From contig JBKBQT010000006.1 in NCBI GenBank assembly GCA_046292445.1, forward strand, positions 1 to 64,000: a DNA stretch of 64,000 nucleotides, in the 5' to 3' direction. This DNA is from CALIZF01 sp046292445. GTDB lineage: Bacteria; Pseudomonadota; Alphaproteobacteria; Rhodobacterales; Rhodobacteraceae. The notes under the pieces were generated by a model that saw only the letters and a list, made by a program, of their open reading frames with translations, was not told where the DNA came from and did not search any database. Below are positions 26,175-34,599 of the stretch, one piece after another (positions within the stretch are counted from its first letter, which is position 1; each line of letters begins with the position of its first letter). The translations under genes were made by a program, and so were the position numbers.

Positions 26175-26194
26175 CAGTCGGGCGCGCCCGACTG
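26175..26194. promoter_or_regulatory. Perfect 20-bp palindrome in a divergent promoter region
   Basis: CAGTCGGGCGCGCCCGACTG reads the same on both strands. It lies 49 bases upstream of the sulfotransferase start and 134 bases before fabF. It could be an operator or an RNA hairpin. Confidence 0.5.
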
Positions 26195-26235
26195 TGTGCG
26201 GCGCGGCGCGGGCGGGGTCAAGCGGAGCGGCGTGA

Positions 26236-26267
26236 GGCGGGGCGGGCGTCGGGCGGGGCGGGCGTCG
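26236..26267. repeat. Two exact 16-bp direct repeats upstream of fabF
   Basis: GGCGGGGCGGGCGTCG occurs twice in tandem in the sulfotransferase/fabF intergenic region. Confidence 0.75.
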
Positions 26268-26327
26268 GTTGCGCGGCCCCGGAAGCTTCGCTATCAGCGG
26301 CGGACGGAAAGCAGGATGGGGTCGGGC

Positions 26328-27587
26328 ATGCGCCGGGTGGTGGTCACGGGTCTGGGGATGGTCACGCCGCTGGCCTGCGGGGTCGAGGCGACCTGGTCGC
26401 GGCTTCTGGCCGGGCAGTCGGGGGCGGGCCCGATCACGCGGTTCGATCCGTCGCAGGTGGCCACGGGCTATGCCTGCGAGATCCCGATGGGCGACGGCAC
26501 CGACGGCACGTTCAATCCCGATGCATGGATGGAGCCGAAGGACCGGCGCAAGGTGGACGACTTCATCCTCTACGGCATGGCGGCGGCGGCGCAGGCGGTG
26601 GAGGACAGCGGCTGGGTTCCGGCGACCGAAGAGCAGCGCGAGCGGACCGGGGTGATGATCGGGTCGGGGATCGGCGGGCTGTCCTCGATCGCCGAAACGG
26701 CGCTGTTGATCCGGGACCGGGGGCCGAAGCGGGTCAGCCCGTTCTTCATTCCCGGGGCGCTCATCAACCTCGTGTCCGGGCAGGTGAGCATCCGCTTCGG
26801 TTTCAAGGGGCCGAACCATGCGGTGGTGACGGCCTGTTCGACGGGTGCGCATGCGATCGGGGATGCGGCGCGGATCATCGCCTTTGGCGATGCCGATGTG
26901 ATGGTGGCGGGCGGGGCGGAGGCGCCGATTTCCGAGATCGGGATCGCGGGGTTCAACGCCTGCAAGGCGCTGAGCACCAAGCGCGCCGACGATCCGGCGA
27001 AGGCGAGCCGGCCCTATGACGCGGACCGCGACGGCTTCGTGATGGGCGAGGGGGCGGGCTGCGTGGTGCTCGAGGAATACCAGCATGCGCTGGCGCGCGG
27101 TGCGACGATCTATGCCGAGGTGCTGGGCTATGGCATGTCGGGCGATGCCCATCACATCACCGCGCCGTCCGAGGATGGCGACGGGGGTTTTCGCAGCATG
27201 AAGGCGGCGCTGGCCCGGGCGGGGCTGGAGCCGGGGGCGGTCGATTACATCAACGCGCATGGCACCTCGACCATGGCCGACACGATCGAGCTCGGGGCGG
27301 TCGAGCGGCTTTTGGGCAACGCGGCCGCACGGGCGACGATGAGTTCCACAAAATCCTCGATCGGGCATCTCCTCGGCGCGGCGGGGGCGGTCGAGGCGAT
27401 CTTCTGCATTCTGGCGATCCGCGATCAGGTGGCGCCGCCGACGATCAACCTCGACAATCCGGCGGTCGCCACGCCGCTGGACCTTGCCCCGCACCGGGCG
27501 GTCAAGCGGCGGATCGATGTGGCGCTGTCCAATTCCTTCGGCTTCGGCGGGACCAACGCGAGCCTCGTGCTCGGCCGGGTGGCCTGA
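26328..27587 (+). CDS. fabF: 3-oxoacyl-ACP synthase II
   Basis: Predicted 419-residue condensing enzyme. It begins MRRVVVTGLGMVTPLACGVE. The nucleophile Cys170 is in VVTACSTGAHAIGDA, and the two active-site histidines are in INAHGTSTMADTIE and SSIGHLLGAAGAVEA. FabF extends acyl-ACP with malonyl-ACP. An in-frame ATG at 26316 would add four residues. The stop TGA shares its last base with the mltG start (TGATG), so the two genes are translationally coupled. Confidence 0.96.
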   Translation: MRRVVVTGLGMVTPLACGVEATWSRLLAGQSGAGPITRFDPSQVATGYACEIPMGDGTDGTFNPDAWMEPKDRRKVDDFILYGMAAAAQAVEDSGWVPATEEQRERTGVMIGSGIGGLSSIAETALLIRDRGPKRVSPFFIPGALINLVSGQVSIRFGFKGPNHAVVTACSTGAHAIGDAARIIAFGDADVMVAGGAEAPISEIGIAGFNACKALSTKRADDPAKASRPYDADRDGFVMGEGAGCVVLEEYQHALARGATIYAEVLGYGMSGDAHHITAPSEDGDGGFRSMKAALARAGLEPGAVDYINAHGTSTMADTIELGAVERLLGNAAARATMSSTKSSIGHLLGAAGAVEAIFCILAIRDQVAPPTINLDNPAVATPLDLAPHRAVKRRIDVALSNSFGFGGTNASLVLGRVA

Positions 27588-28741
27588 TGCGGGGCCTCGC
27601 CTCCAACGCGCTGACGCTGCTGATCGTCCTTCTGGTGGTCGCGGCGGGGCTGCTCGCATGGGGGCGGGAGCAGTTCGAGGGGCCGGGGCCGCTGACGCAG
27701 GCGGTTTGCGTGCGGGTGGAACGGGGGGCGTCGTTGCCGGCGGTGAGCCGCGCGCTCGAGGCGCAGGGCGCGGTGCGCGATGCGCGGATCTTCCGCATCG
27801 GGGCGGATTATGCGGACAAGGCGGGGGATCTGAAGTTCGGGGCCTATCTGATCCCGGAAGGCGCGAGCATGGCCGAGGTGCTCGACATCATCACCCGGGG
27901 CGGGCAATCGACCTGCGGGGCGGAGGTCAACCTGCGGATCGGGGTGGCGTCGGCCTCGGTGCTGCTGCGCGAGCTCGATCCGGCGACGCAGGTCTATGTC
28001 GAGGTGGCGGTGTTCGATCCGGCCGCTGCGCCGCCGCCGGAATACACTGCGGCAGTGGCGGAAGCGGGCCTGCGCTACCGGGTGACGCTGGCCGAGGGGG
28101 TGACGTCCTGGCAGGTCGTCCAGTCGCTCAAGGCGGCGGAGTTCCTGTCGGGCGAGGTGGGCGCGGTGCCGCCCGAGGGGACGCTGGCGCCCGATAGCTA
28201 CGAGGTGGCGCGGGGGGCCGACCGGGCGGCGCTGCTGGCCGAGATGGCGGCGCGGCAGACGCGGATCCTGAACGATCTCTGGGCGGCGCGGGCCGAGGGG
28301 CTGCCCTACCGGACCATCGAGGAGGCGCTGGTGATGGCCAGCATCATCGAGAAGGAAACCGGCGTGCCCGACGAGCGCGGCACGGTGGCGAGCGTCTTCG
28401 TCAACCGCCTGCGGGCGGGGATGAAGCTGCAGACCGACCCGACGGTGATCTACGGCATCACCAAGGGGCAGGGCGTCCTGGGCCGGGGCCTCCGGCAGAG
28501 CGAGCTTCGGGCGGCAACGCCTTGGAATACCTATGTGATCGACGGATTGCCGCCGACGCCGATCGCCAATCCGGGGCGGGCGTCGATCGCGGCCGCGCTC
28601 GATCCGCCGGATACGCCCTACCTGTTCTTCGTGGCTGACGGCACGGGTGGGCATGCCTTTGCCGAAACACTGGCCGAGCACAACCGCAACGTCGCCCGCT
28701 GGCGCGAGATCGAGGCGCAAAGGGCGCGGACGGCGCCCTGA
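27587..28741 (+). CDS. mltG: Endolytic murein transglycosylase
   Basis: Predicted 384-residue protein with one N-terminal membrane segment (residues 5-22), a LysM-like region, and the YceG/MltG catalytic core: VMASIIEKETGVPDERGTVA with the catalytic Glu, VFVNRLRAGMKLQTDPTVIYG and ATPWNTYVIDGLPPTPIANP. MltG cuts nascent peptidoglycan strands at the inner membrane. The start overlaps the fabF stop by one base. It is the last gene before the GTA cluster; a promoter and a terminator lie between them. Confidence 0.94.
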   Translation: MRGLASNALTLLIVLLVVAAGLLAWGREQFEGPGPLTQAVCVRVERGASLPAVSRALEAQGAVRDARIFRIGADYADKAGDLKFGAYLIPEGASMAEVLDIITRGGQSTCGAEVNLRIGVASASVLLRELDPATQVYVEVAVFDPAAAPPPEYTAAVAEAGLRYRVTLAEGVTSWQVVQSLKAAEFLSGEVGAVPPEGTLAPDSYEVARGADRAALLAEMAARQTRILNDLWAARAEGLPYRTIEEALVMASIIEKETGVPDERGTVASVFVNRLRAGMKLQTDPTVIYGITKGQGVLGRGLRQSELRAATPWNTYVIDGLPPTPIANPGRASIAAALDPPDTPYLFFVADGTGGHAFAETLAEHNRNVARWREIEAQRARTAP

Positions 28742-28777
28742 CGGGGTGTTGCGCGGGGCAGCGCACGCTTCGTTAAG

Positions 28778-28788
28778 GTTCTGAGAAC
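28778..28788. promoter_or_regulatory. Palindrome upstream of the GTA promoter
   Basis: GTTCT-G-AGAAC is a perfect inverted repeat, ending ten bases upstream of the -35 box of the promoter before g1. It is a candidate operator for an unknown regulator. Confidence 0.4.
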
Positions 28789-28798
28789 ACTAAACTTC

Positions 28799-28827
28799 TT
28801 GACCCGGCGTCCGATCCGGCCTATACC
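28799..28827 (+). promoter_or_regulatory. Probable promoter of the GTA cluster
   Basis: TTGACC at 28799-28804 and TATACC at 28822-28827 are separated by exactly 17 bases, a near-consensus vegetative promoter. Transcription would start near 28834, about 97 bases before the g1 start. Confidence 0.6.
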
Positions 28828-28856
28828 TTTCGGCATGCTAGGAGACGTGGGCAAGG

Positions 28857-28886
28857 CGGCCAGGGGGCGACCCCGGGCCGTTTTTT
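28857..28886 (+). terminator. Intrinsic terminator in the GTA leader (candidate attenuator)
   Basis: CGGCC-A-GGGG-GCGA-CCCC-G-GGCCG forms nine base pairs with one A-G mismatch and a GNRA tetraloop, followed by six T. It lies downstream of the predicted GTA promoter and 45 bases before g1. It could also end mltG transcripts or a small RNA of about 50 bases. Confidence 0.75.
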
Positions 28887-28930
28887 CATGTCGGCTCGTG
28901 CGGGGGGCATGAGAGGCAGGCAGATCAGGC

Positions 28931-29272
28931 ATGACGATGCAGACGCGCGTTGACGCGCCCGCGACCCCGACCGCGCACCCTGACGTGGCGCTTTCGGGGG
29001 CGTGGGAGCTTTACACGACCGCAGCGGAGATCTTCACGGTGCTGCTCCGCGAGGTGCGCGAGGAGCACAAGGACAATGCGCGCGAGGTGATGACCTATGC
29101 GCGCGATCTGAAGGACGCGCTCAAGCTGGTCCTGAACGAAAGGGCGGCCATTGACAAACTTCGCAAGGATTACGGCGGCATCGGGGACGGACCCGGGCTC
29201 GACTTCGATGCGGCGCGCGCTGAGATCGGGCGCCGTCTGGCTTGCCTCCGCGACGCAGGAGGCGGTGGATGA
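28931..29272 (+). CDS. GTA gene g1, small terminase subunit
   Basis: Predicted 113-residue helical protein: ALSGAWELYTTAAEIFTVLL, REEHKDNAREVMTYARDLKD and ALKLVLNERAAIDKLRKDYG. It is in the position and of the size of RcGTA g1, which acts as a reduced small terminase partner of TerL and helps start DNA packaging. It overlaps the g2 start by 65 bases. The start at 28931 follows GAGAGGCAGGCAGATCAGGC. Assignment rests mainly on synteny and similarity to the Rhodobacter g1 protein as I remember it. Confidence 0.85.
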   Translation: MTMQTRVDAPATPTAHPDVALSGAWELYTTAAEIFTVLLREVREEHKDNAREVMTYARDLKDALKLVLNERAAIDKLRKDYGGIGDGPGLDFDAARAEIGRRLACLRDAGGGG

Positions 29273-30560
29273 GTTCCTGTCGGGGCTTTCGGACGAGGCG
29301 CTGCTGGCGCTTCCCTGGCTGTTCGAGTTCTGGGCGCTGCCGCATCAGCTGCCGCCCGAGGGGGCCTGGCGGACCTGGGTGATCCTGGGCGGGCGCGGCG
29401 CGGGCAAGACCCGCGCCGGCGCCGAATGGGTGCGTGCGCAGGTTGAGGGGGCACGGCCGGGCGATCCGGGCACGGCGATGCGCGTGGCGCTGGTGGGCGA
29501 GACCATCGATCAGGCACGCGAGGTGATGGTGTTCGGGGAGAGCGGGATCATGGCCTGTTCGCCCCCCGACCGCCGCCCGGCCTGGGAGGCGACGCGGCGG
29601 CGGCTGGTCTGGCCCAACGGGGCGGTGGCGCAGGTGTTTTCGGCCCATGACCCCGATTCCTTGCGCGGCCCGCAATTTGATGCAGCCTGGGCGGACGAGC
29701 TTGCGAAATGGCCCAAGGCGGATGCGGCCTGGGACATGCTGCAATTCGCGCTGCGTCTTGGGGATCATCCGCGGCAGGTGGTGACGACGACGCCGCAGAA
29801 CGTGGCGGCGCTCAAGGCGATCCTGCGCAACCCCTCGACGGTGGTCACGCATGCGCCGACCGAGGCGAACCGGGCCTATCTTGCGGCCAGTTTCCTCGAG
29901 GAGGTGCGGGCGCGCTATGGCGGGCAGCGGCTGGGGCGGCAGGAGCTCGACGGGCTGTTGATCGAGGATGTGGAGGGGGCGCTCTGGACCAATGCGCGGC
30001 TCGATGCCTGCAAGGTGGACCGGGTCCCACCGCTGAACCGGATCGTCGTGGCGGTCGATCCGCCGGCGACGGGGAGCGCGACGGCCGACGAATGCGGGAT
30101 TGTCGTGGCGGGCGTGGTCACGGCGGGCGAGCCGCGCGACTGGTGCGCCTATGTCCTTGAGGATGCGAGCGTTTCGGGCTCGCCCCATGTCTGGGCGCGG
30201 GCGGTGGTCGATGCCTATCGCCGGCACGGGGCCGACCGGGTGGTGGCCGAGGTGAACCAGGGCGGGGCCATGGTCGAGGCGGTGCTGCGGCAGGAGGATG
30301 CGTTCGTGCCCTATCGCGCGGTGCATGCCAGCCGGGGCAAGGCGGCGCGGGCCGAGCCGGTGGCGGCGCTCTATGAGCAGGGGCGGGTGCGGCATGTGGC
30401 GGGGCTGGCCGCGCTCGAGGATCAGATGGCGCGCATGGCGGTGCGCGGCTTTGACGGCAAGGGCAGCCCCGACCGGGTGGATGCGCTGGTCTGGGCGATC
30501 ACCGATCTAATGATCGATCCGGCCTCGACATGGCGGCGGCCGCGGGTGCGGATGCTCTAG
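29208..30560 (+). CDS. GTA gene g2, large terminase (packaging ATPase/nuclease)
   Basis: Predicted 450-residue protein. The ATPase domain has Walker A GGRGAGKTRAGAEW and Walker B FDAAWADELAKW; a coupling motif VTTTPQNVAALK follows. The C-terminal RNase H-like nuclease has VAVDPPATGSATADECGIV and VVAEVNQGGAM with metal-binding acids. It pumps about 4 kb of host DNA into GTA heads and cuts it without strong sequence specificity. The ATG at 29208 is preferred (MRRALRSGAVWLASATQEAV); it lies inside g1. A start at 29151 is possible but deeper in g1. Confidence 0.95.
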   Translation: MRRALRSGAVWLASATQEAVDEFLSGLSDEALLALPWLFEFWALPHQLPPEGAWRTWVILGGRGAGKTRAGAEWVRAQVEGARPGDPGTAMRVALVGETIDQAREVMVFGESGIMACSPPDRRPAWEATRRRLVWPNGAVAQVFSAHDPDSLRGPQFDAAWADELAKWPKADAAWDMLQFALRLGDHPRQVVTTTPQNVAALKAILRNPSTVVTHAPTEANRAYLAASFLEEVRARYGGQRLGRQELDGLLIEDVEGALWTNARLDACKVDRVPPLNRIVVAVDPPATGSATADECGIVVAGVVTAGEPRDWCAYVLEDASVSGSPHVWARAVVDAYRRHGADRVVAEVNQGGAMVEAVLRQEDAFVPYRAVHASRGKAARAEPVAALYEQGRVRHVAGLAALEDQMARMAVRGFDGKGSPDRVDALVWAITDLMIDPASTWRRPRVRML

Positions 30561-30673
30561 GGCCCCCGGCGGGGGGCGCGACTGAGGGAAACGTGGGTCC
30601 GCTCGCGGCGCCTTCCCGGATGGGGGGCGAGGCATTGCCTTGGCGCGCGGGCGGCCCTTGAGGAGGATGGCGG

Positions 30674-31834
30674 ATGGTGGCGGACGGATCGAAACGGGTC
30701 GAGGTCAAGGCCTCGGCCACCGGGCCGGTGATCGCGTTTCAGGCGGCAGGCCGGGTGGCCTGGAGCCCGCGCGATACGGTAAGCCTGACGCGCAGCGGAT
30801 TTCAGGGCAATCCGGTCGGGTTCCGGGTGGTCAAGCTGATTTCCGAGGCGGCGGCGGCGCTGCCGCTGGTGTGCCAGGACGACGAGCGGCGGTATGAGGT
30901 GCATCCCCTGCTGGCGCTGATGCGGCGGCCGAACGGGGCGCAGGGCAAGGCGGAGTTTCTCGAGGCGGTCTATGCGCAGCTTCTGCTGTCGGGCAACGCC
31001 TATGTCGAGGCGGTGGCGGGCAGCGGGGCGGTGCCGGCGGAATTGCATGTGCTGCGGTCGGACCGGGTGTCGGTGGTGCCGGGGGCGGATGGCTGGCCGG
31101 CGGCCTATGACTATGCTGTTGGCGCGCGCAAGCACCGGTTCGCGGTCGGCGAGGGGCCGAGCCCGATCTGCCATATCAAGGCGTTCCATCCGGCGGACGA
31201 TCATTACGGCCTGTCGCCGATGCAGCCGGCGGCCACCGCGCTCGATGTGCACAATGCCGCCTCGCGCTGGTCCAAGGCGCTTCTGGACAATGCCGCGCGG
31301 CCTTCGGGGGCGATCGTCTACCGCGGGGCTGACGGGGCGGGATCGCTTGCCCCCGACCAGTATGAGCGGCTGGTGGAGGAGCTGGAGGCGAACCATCAGG
31401 GCGCCCGCAATGCGGGCCGCCCGATGCTGCTGGAGGGCGGGCTCGACTGGAAGCCGATGGGATTTTCCCCGTCGGACATGGAGTTCCACCAGACCAAGGA
31501 GGCGGCGGCGCGGGAGATCGCGGTGGCCTTCGGTGTGCCGCCGATGCTGGTGGGCATCCCCGGGGACGCGACCTATGCCAATTATCAGGAGGCGAACCGG
31601 GCGTTCTTTCGCCTGACGGTGCTGCCGATGGCGGCGAAGGTGACGGCTGCGCTGTCGGCCTGGCTGTCGGGGTTCACGGGCGAGGCGGTGGAGCTGCGCC
31701 CCGACCTTGACCAGGTGCCGGCGCTGGCCGCCGAGCGGGATGCGCAATGGGCGCGGGTGGCGGCGGCCGATTTCCTGACGCTGGGGGAGAAGCGCGCGCT
31801 GCTCGGCCTGCCGCGGGTGGCGGAGGACGAATGA
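30674..31834 (+). CDS. GTA gene g3, HK97-type portal protein
   Basis: Predicted 386-residue protein. Visible are FRVVKLISEAAAALPLVCQD, HPLLALMRRPN, LSGNAYVEAVAG, HIKAFHPADDHYGLSP, and AFGVPPMLVGIPGDATYANYQEAN, all typical of the HK97 portal family. The portal forms the ring at the capsid vertex through which DNA enters and the tail attaches. AGGAGG at 30661-30666 sits seven bases before the ATG. The stop overlaps the next start (ATGA). Confidence 0.95.
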   Translation: MVADGSKRVEVKASATGPVIAFQAAGRVAWSPRDTVSLTRSGFQGNPVGFRVVKLISEAAAALPLVCQDDERRYEVHPLLALMRRPNGAQGKAEFLEAVYAQLLLSGNAYVEAVAGSGAVPAELHVLRSDRVSVVPGADGWPAAYDYAVGARKHRFAVGEGPSPICHIKAFHPADDHYGLSPMQPAATALDVHNAASRWSKALLDNAARPSGAIVYRGADGAGSLAPDQYERLVEELEANHQGARNAGRPMLLEGGLDWKPMGFSPSDMEFHQTKEAAAREIAVAFGVPPMLVGIPGDATYANYQEANRAFFRLTVLPMAAKVTAALSAWLSGFTGEAVELRPDLDQVPALAAERDAQWARVAAADFLTLGEKRALLGLPRVAEDE

Positions 31835-32076
31835 CGACGCGGCGCACGACGGGCGGATCGCGGTATCTCTACGACAGTTTCGATGCCGCCGCGGCGCGGA
31901 TCGAGGCGAACGAGCGGGTGGCCGACGAACGCTGGGCGGCGCTGGACCGGCGGCTGATGCTGATCGACACCGCGCTGGAGCGGCTGGAGCGGCGTCTGTG
32001 GCTGGGGGTTTACGGGGTTGCGGCGTTTCTTCTGGCGCAGGGCGCCGAGGCGCTGATCGGGGCGGCGCTGCGCTAG
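31831..32076 (+). CDS. GTA gene g3.5, GTA head formation protein
   Basis: Predicted 81-residue protein with a charged helical region (FDAAAARIEANERVADERW, RRLMLIDTALERLERRLW) and one C-terminal hydrophobic segment LGVYGVAAFLLAQGAEALIG. It overlaps the portal stop by ATGA and occupies the position of RcGTA g3.5. The family is named for a role in head formation; the mechanism is unknown. Confidence 0.82.
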   Translation: MTTRRTTGGSRYLYDSFDAAAARIEANERVADERWAALDRRLMLIDTALERLERRLWLGVYGVAAFLLAQGAEALIGAALR

Positions 32077-32098
32077 CGCGCGGCCGGTAGGAGGCAGC

Positions 32099-32641
32099 AT
32101 GGACATGGACGACGGGATGGGCCTGGAGCGCAAGTTCCACCGGCCCGCGGCGGGGCTTGCCCTGCGGGACGGCGCGGTGATCGAGGGCTATGCCTCGGTC
32201 TTCGGCCTGCCCGATCAGGGCGGCGATGTGGTGGCGGCGGGGGCCTTTGCCGCTTCGGTCAAGGCGGGCGGGCGGGTGGCGATGCTCTGGCAGCACGACC
32301 CCCGCGAGCCGATCGGGGTCTGGGAGGCGGTGGACGAGGACGCGCATGGGCTGCGGGTGCGCGGCCGGCTGCTGCCCGAGGTGGGGCGGGCGCGCGAGGC
32401 GGCGGCGCTGATCGCGGCCGGGGCGATCGACGGGCTGTCGATCGGCTACCGCGTCAAGCGGGCGGCGCGGGACGGCGAGGGGCGGCGGGTGCTGACCGAG
32501 GTCGAGCTGTGGGAGGTGTCGCTGGTGACCTTTCCGATGCTGCGGGCGGCGCGGGTGGCGGCCAAGGCGGCGCCGGGCCCGGATGTCTGGGCGGTGCTGG
32601 CGGCGGGCTTTGCCGAGGCGCGGCGGGGGCTTGCGGGGTGA
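32099..32641 (+). CDS. GTA gene g4, prohead protease (HK97 family)
   Basis: Predicted 180-residue protein. It has VIEGYASVFGLPDQGGDVVA, VAMLWQHDPREPIGVWE with the catalytic His, and AIDGLSIGYRVKRA with the catalytic Ser, plus LWEVSLVTFPML. It cleaves scaffold or delta regions of the capsid protein during head maturation. GGTAGGAGGCAGC precedes the start. The capsid gene follows after 64 bases. Confidence 0.94.
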   Translation: MDMDDGMGLERKFHRPAAGLALRDGAVIEGYASVFGLPDQGGDVVAAGAFAASVKAGGRVAMLWQHDPREPIGVWEAVDEDAHGLRVRGRLLPEVGRAREAAALIAAGAIDGLSIGYRVKRAARDGEGRRVLTEVELWEVSLVTFPMLRAARVAAKAAPGPDVWAVLAAGFAEARRGLAG

Positions 32642-32705
32642 GCGGGGCCGCGCCTGCCGCGCGGCGGGGCGGGATTCGAGGGTGAGGCGGTTCAGGAGGA
32701 CGGAG

Positions 32706-33854
32706 ATGGAAATCGGGGACGAGGGCGCGGGGATCACCGCGTTTCTGAACGAGTTCAAGGGCTTTCAGGCCGAGATCAAGGCGAAGATGCAAAAGGCGGA
32801 CGAACGGATGATGATGCTGGATCGCAAGACCGCGGGCCTGTCCCGCCCCGCCCTGTCGGCTGCGGCCGAGATCGAGGTGCCGCACCGCAAGGCGTTCGAC
32901 GCCTATCTGCGGGTGGGCGACGATGACGGGCTGCGGGGCCTGACGCTCGAGGGCAAGGGGCTCAACACGGTCGTGGCCGGCGAGGGCGGATACCTTGTCG
33001 ATCCGCGCACGGCCGACACGGTGCGCAGCGTGCTCAAAAGCACGGCGAGCCTGCGGCAGGTGGCCAATGTGGTCACCGTCGAGGCGACCTCGTTCGATGT
33101 GCTGATCGACCATGGCGACGTCGGCACCGGCTGGGGCACCGAGACCGGCAGCGTGACCGAGACGGCGACGCCGGTGATCGAGCGCATCTCGATCCGGCTG
33201 CATGAGCTGAGCGCGATGCCCAAGGCGAGCCAGCGGCTGCTCGATGACAGCGCGTTCGACATCGAGGGCTGGCTGGCGGGCCGGATCGCCGACAAGTTCG
33301 CGCGGGCCGAGGCGGCGTCGTTCGTCAGCGGCGACGGGGTGAACAAGCCCTTTGGCTTTCTCACCCGGCCGAAGGTGCCCGAGGCGAGCTGGACCTGGGG
33401 CAACCTCGGTTATGTGACGACGGGCGTTGCGGGCGATTTCCACGGCACCAGCCCGGCGGATGCGATCGTCGACCTCGTCTATGCGCTCGATGCCTCCTAC
33501 CGGGCGAACGGGAGCTTCGTGATGAACTCCAAGACCGCGGGCGCGGTGCGCAAGATGAAGGACGCGGACGGGCGGTTCCTGTGGGCCGACAGCCTGCAGG
33601 CGGGCGAGCCGGCGCGGCTGATGGGCTATCCGGTGCTCATCGCCGAGGACATGCCCGACATCGCGGCCAATGCCTATGCCATCGCCTTCGGCGATTTCGG
33701 CGCGGGCTATACCATCGCCGAGCGGCCCGACCTGCGGGTGCTGCGCGATCCGTTCAGCGCCAAGCCGCATGTGCTGTTCTATGCCACCAAGCGGGTGGGC
33801 GGCGATGTGAGCGATTTCGCGGCCATCAAGCTGCTCCGTTTCGCGGCGGCCTGA
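32706..33854 (+). CDS. GTA gene g5, major capsid protein (HK97 fold)
   Basis: Predicted 382-residue protein. The first 45 residues are a charged helical delta domain (FLNEFKGFQAEIKAKMQKAD), which would be removed by the g4 protease. The body contains LNTVVAGEGGYLVDPRTADT, ETGSVTETATPVIERISIRLHE, KASQRLLDDSAFDIEGWLAG, GDGVNKPFGFLT and FVMNSKTAGAVRKMKDADGR, all HK97-type. AGGAGGACGG precedes the start. The gap after this gene carries a GC hairpin (33878-33893) that could stabilise its mRNA. Confidence 0.97.
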   Translation: MEIGDEGAGITAFLNEFKGFQAEIKAKMQKADERMMMLDRKTAGLSRPALSAAAEIEVPHRKAFDAYLRVGDDDGLRGLTLEGKGLNTVVAGEGGYLVDPRTADTVRSVLKSTASLRQVANVVTVEATSFDVLIDHGDVGTGWGTETGSVTETATPVIERISIRLHELSAMPKASQRLLDDSAFDIEGWLAGRIADKFARAEAASFVSGDGVNKPFGFLTRPKVPEASWTWGNLGYVTTGVAGDFHGTSPADAIVDLVYALDASYRANGSFVMNSKTAGAVRKMKDADGRFLWADSLQAGEPARLMGYPVLIAEDMPDIAANAYAIAFGDFGAGYTIAERPDLRVLRDPFSAKPHVLFYATKRVGGDVSDFAAIKLLRFAAA

Positions 33855-33877
33855 GCGGGCCTGCCGTGACGCCTCTT

Positions 33878-33893
33878 CGCCCCTGACGGGGCG
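33878..33893 (+). other. GC hairpin after the capsid gene
   Basis: CGCCCC-TGAC-GGGGCG forms a six-pair stem 24 bases after the capsid stop and is followed by a G run rather than T, so termination is unlikely; an mRNA-stabilising or processing role is possible. The rest of 33855-34002 shows no gene. Confidence 0.35.
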
Positions 33894-34002
33894 GGGGGGC
33901 GGGCGCGTGCCCGGACTGATGCGCCGGCTAGCCTGACGACCCTCCGCCCGGACGGCGCGGGGTGCGCGCCCGACCTAGGCCTGAGGGAATGGAGTGACGG
34001 CG

Positions 34003-34599
34003 ATGATGCTGACGGAAGTGTCGGCGGTGCCCCTGGCGGCGCTGCCGGTGGAGGGGCTGCGCGATCACCTGCGCCTCGGGTCGGGGTTCGGGGACGAGGG
34101 GGTGCAGGATGCGCTGCTCGCCGGATACCTGCGCGCGGCGCTGGCGGCGATCGAGGGGCGCTGCGCCAAGGCGCTGATCGCGCGGCAGTTCCTGTGGACG
34201 GTGACGGCCTGGCGCGATGACGCCGGTGTGGCGCTGCCGCTGGCGCCGGTGGTGGCGGTGGTGTCGGTGGTGCTGCGCGACGGGGCGGGCGAGGCGGCGG
34301 CGGTCGATCCGGCGCGCTGGCGGCTGGCGGCGGACATGCACCGGCCGCGGCTTTTGCCGCGCGGCGGGTGTCTGCCGCGGATCCCGGCCGATGGTGTGGC
34401 GGAGGTGACCTTCGAGGCCGGCTTCGGCATCTGGGATGCGGTGCCGCCCGATCTGCGGCAGGCGGTGATGATGCTGGCCGCGAATTTCCACGAGGTGCGG
34501 CACGAGGCGGGGTTCCGCGAGGAAGGGGCGCTGCCTTTCGGGGTGATGCGGCTGATCGAGCGGTGGCGCACGGTGCGGGTGCTGGGGGGCGGGCGGTGA
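34003..34599 (+). CDS. GTA gene g6, head-tail connector (adaptor)
   Basis: Predicted 198-residue protein. It has LRDHLRLGSGFGDEGVQDAL, YLRAALAAIEGRCAKALIARQF, and AEVTFEAGFGIWDAVPPDLRQAVMML, the pattern of gp6-like head-tail connector proteins. It would form a ring below the portal. A GTG at 33994 is an alternative start; GGAG nine bases before the ATG at 34003 favours the latter. The stop overlaps the g7 start (GTGA). Confidence 0.9.
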   Translation: MMLTEVSAVPLAALPVEGLRDHLRLGSGFGDEGVQDALLAGYLRAALAAIEGRCAKALIARQFLWTVTAWRDDAGVALPLAPVVAVVSVVLRDGAGEAAAVDPARWRLAADMHRPRLLPRGGCLPRIPADGVAEVTFEAGFGIWDAVPPDLRQAVMMLAANFHEVRHEAGFREEGALPFGVMRLIERWRTVRVLGGGR

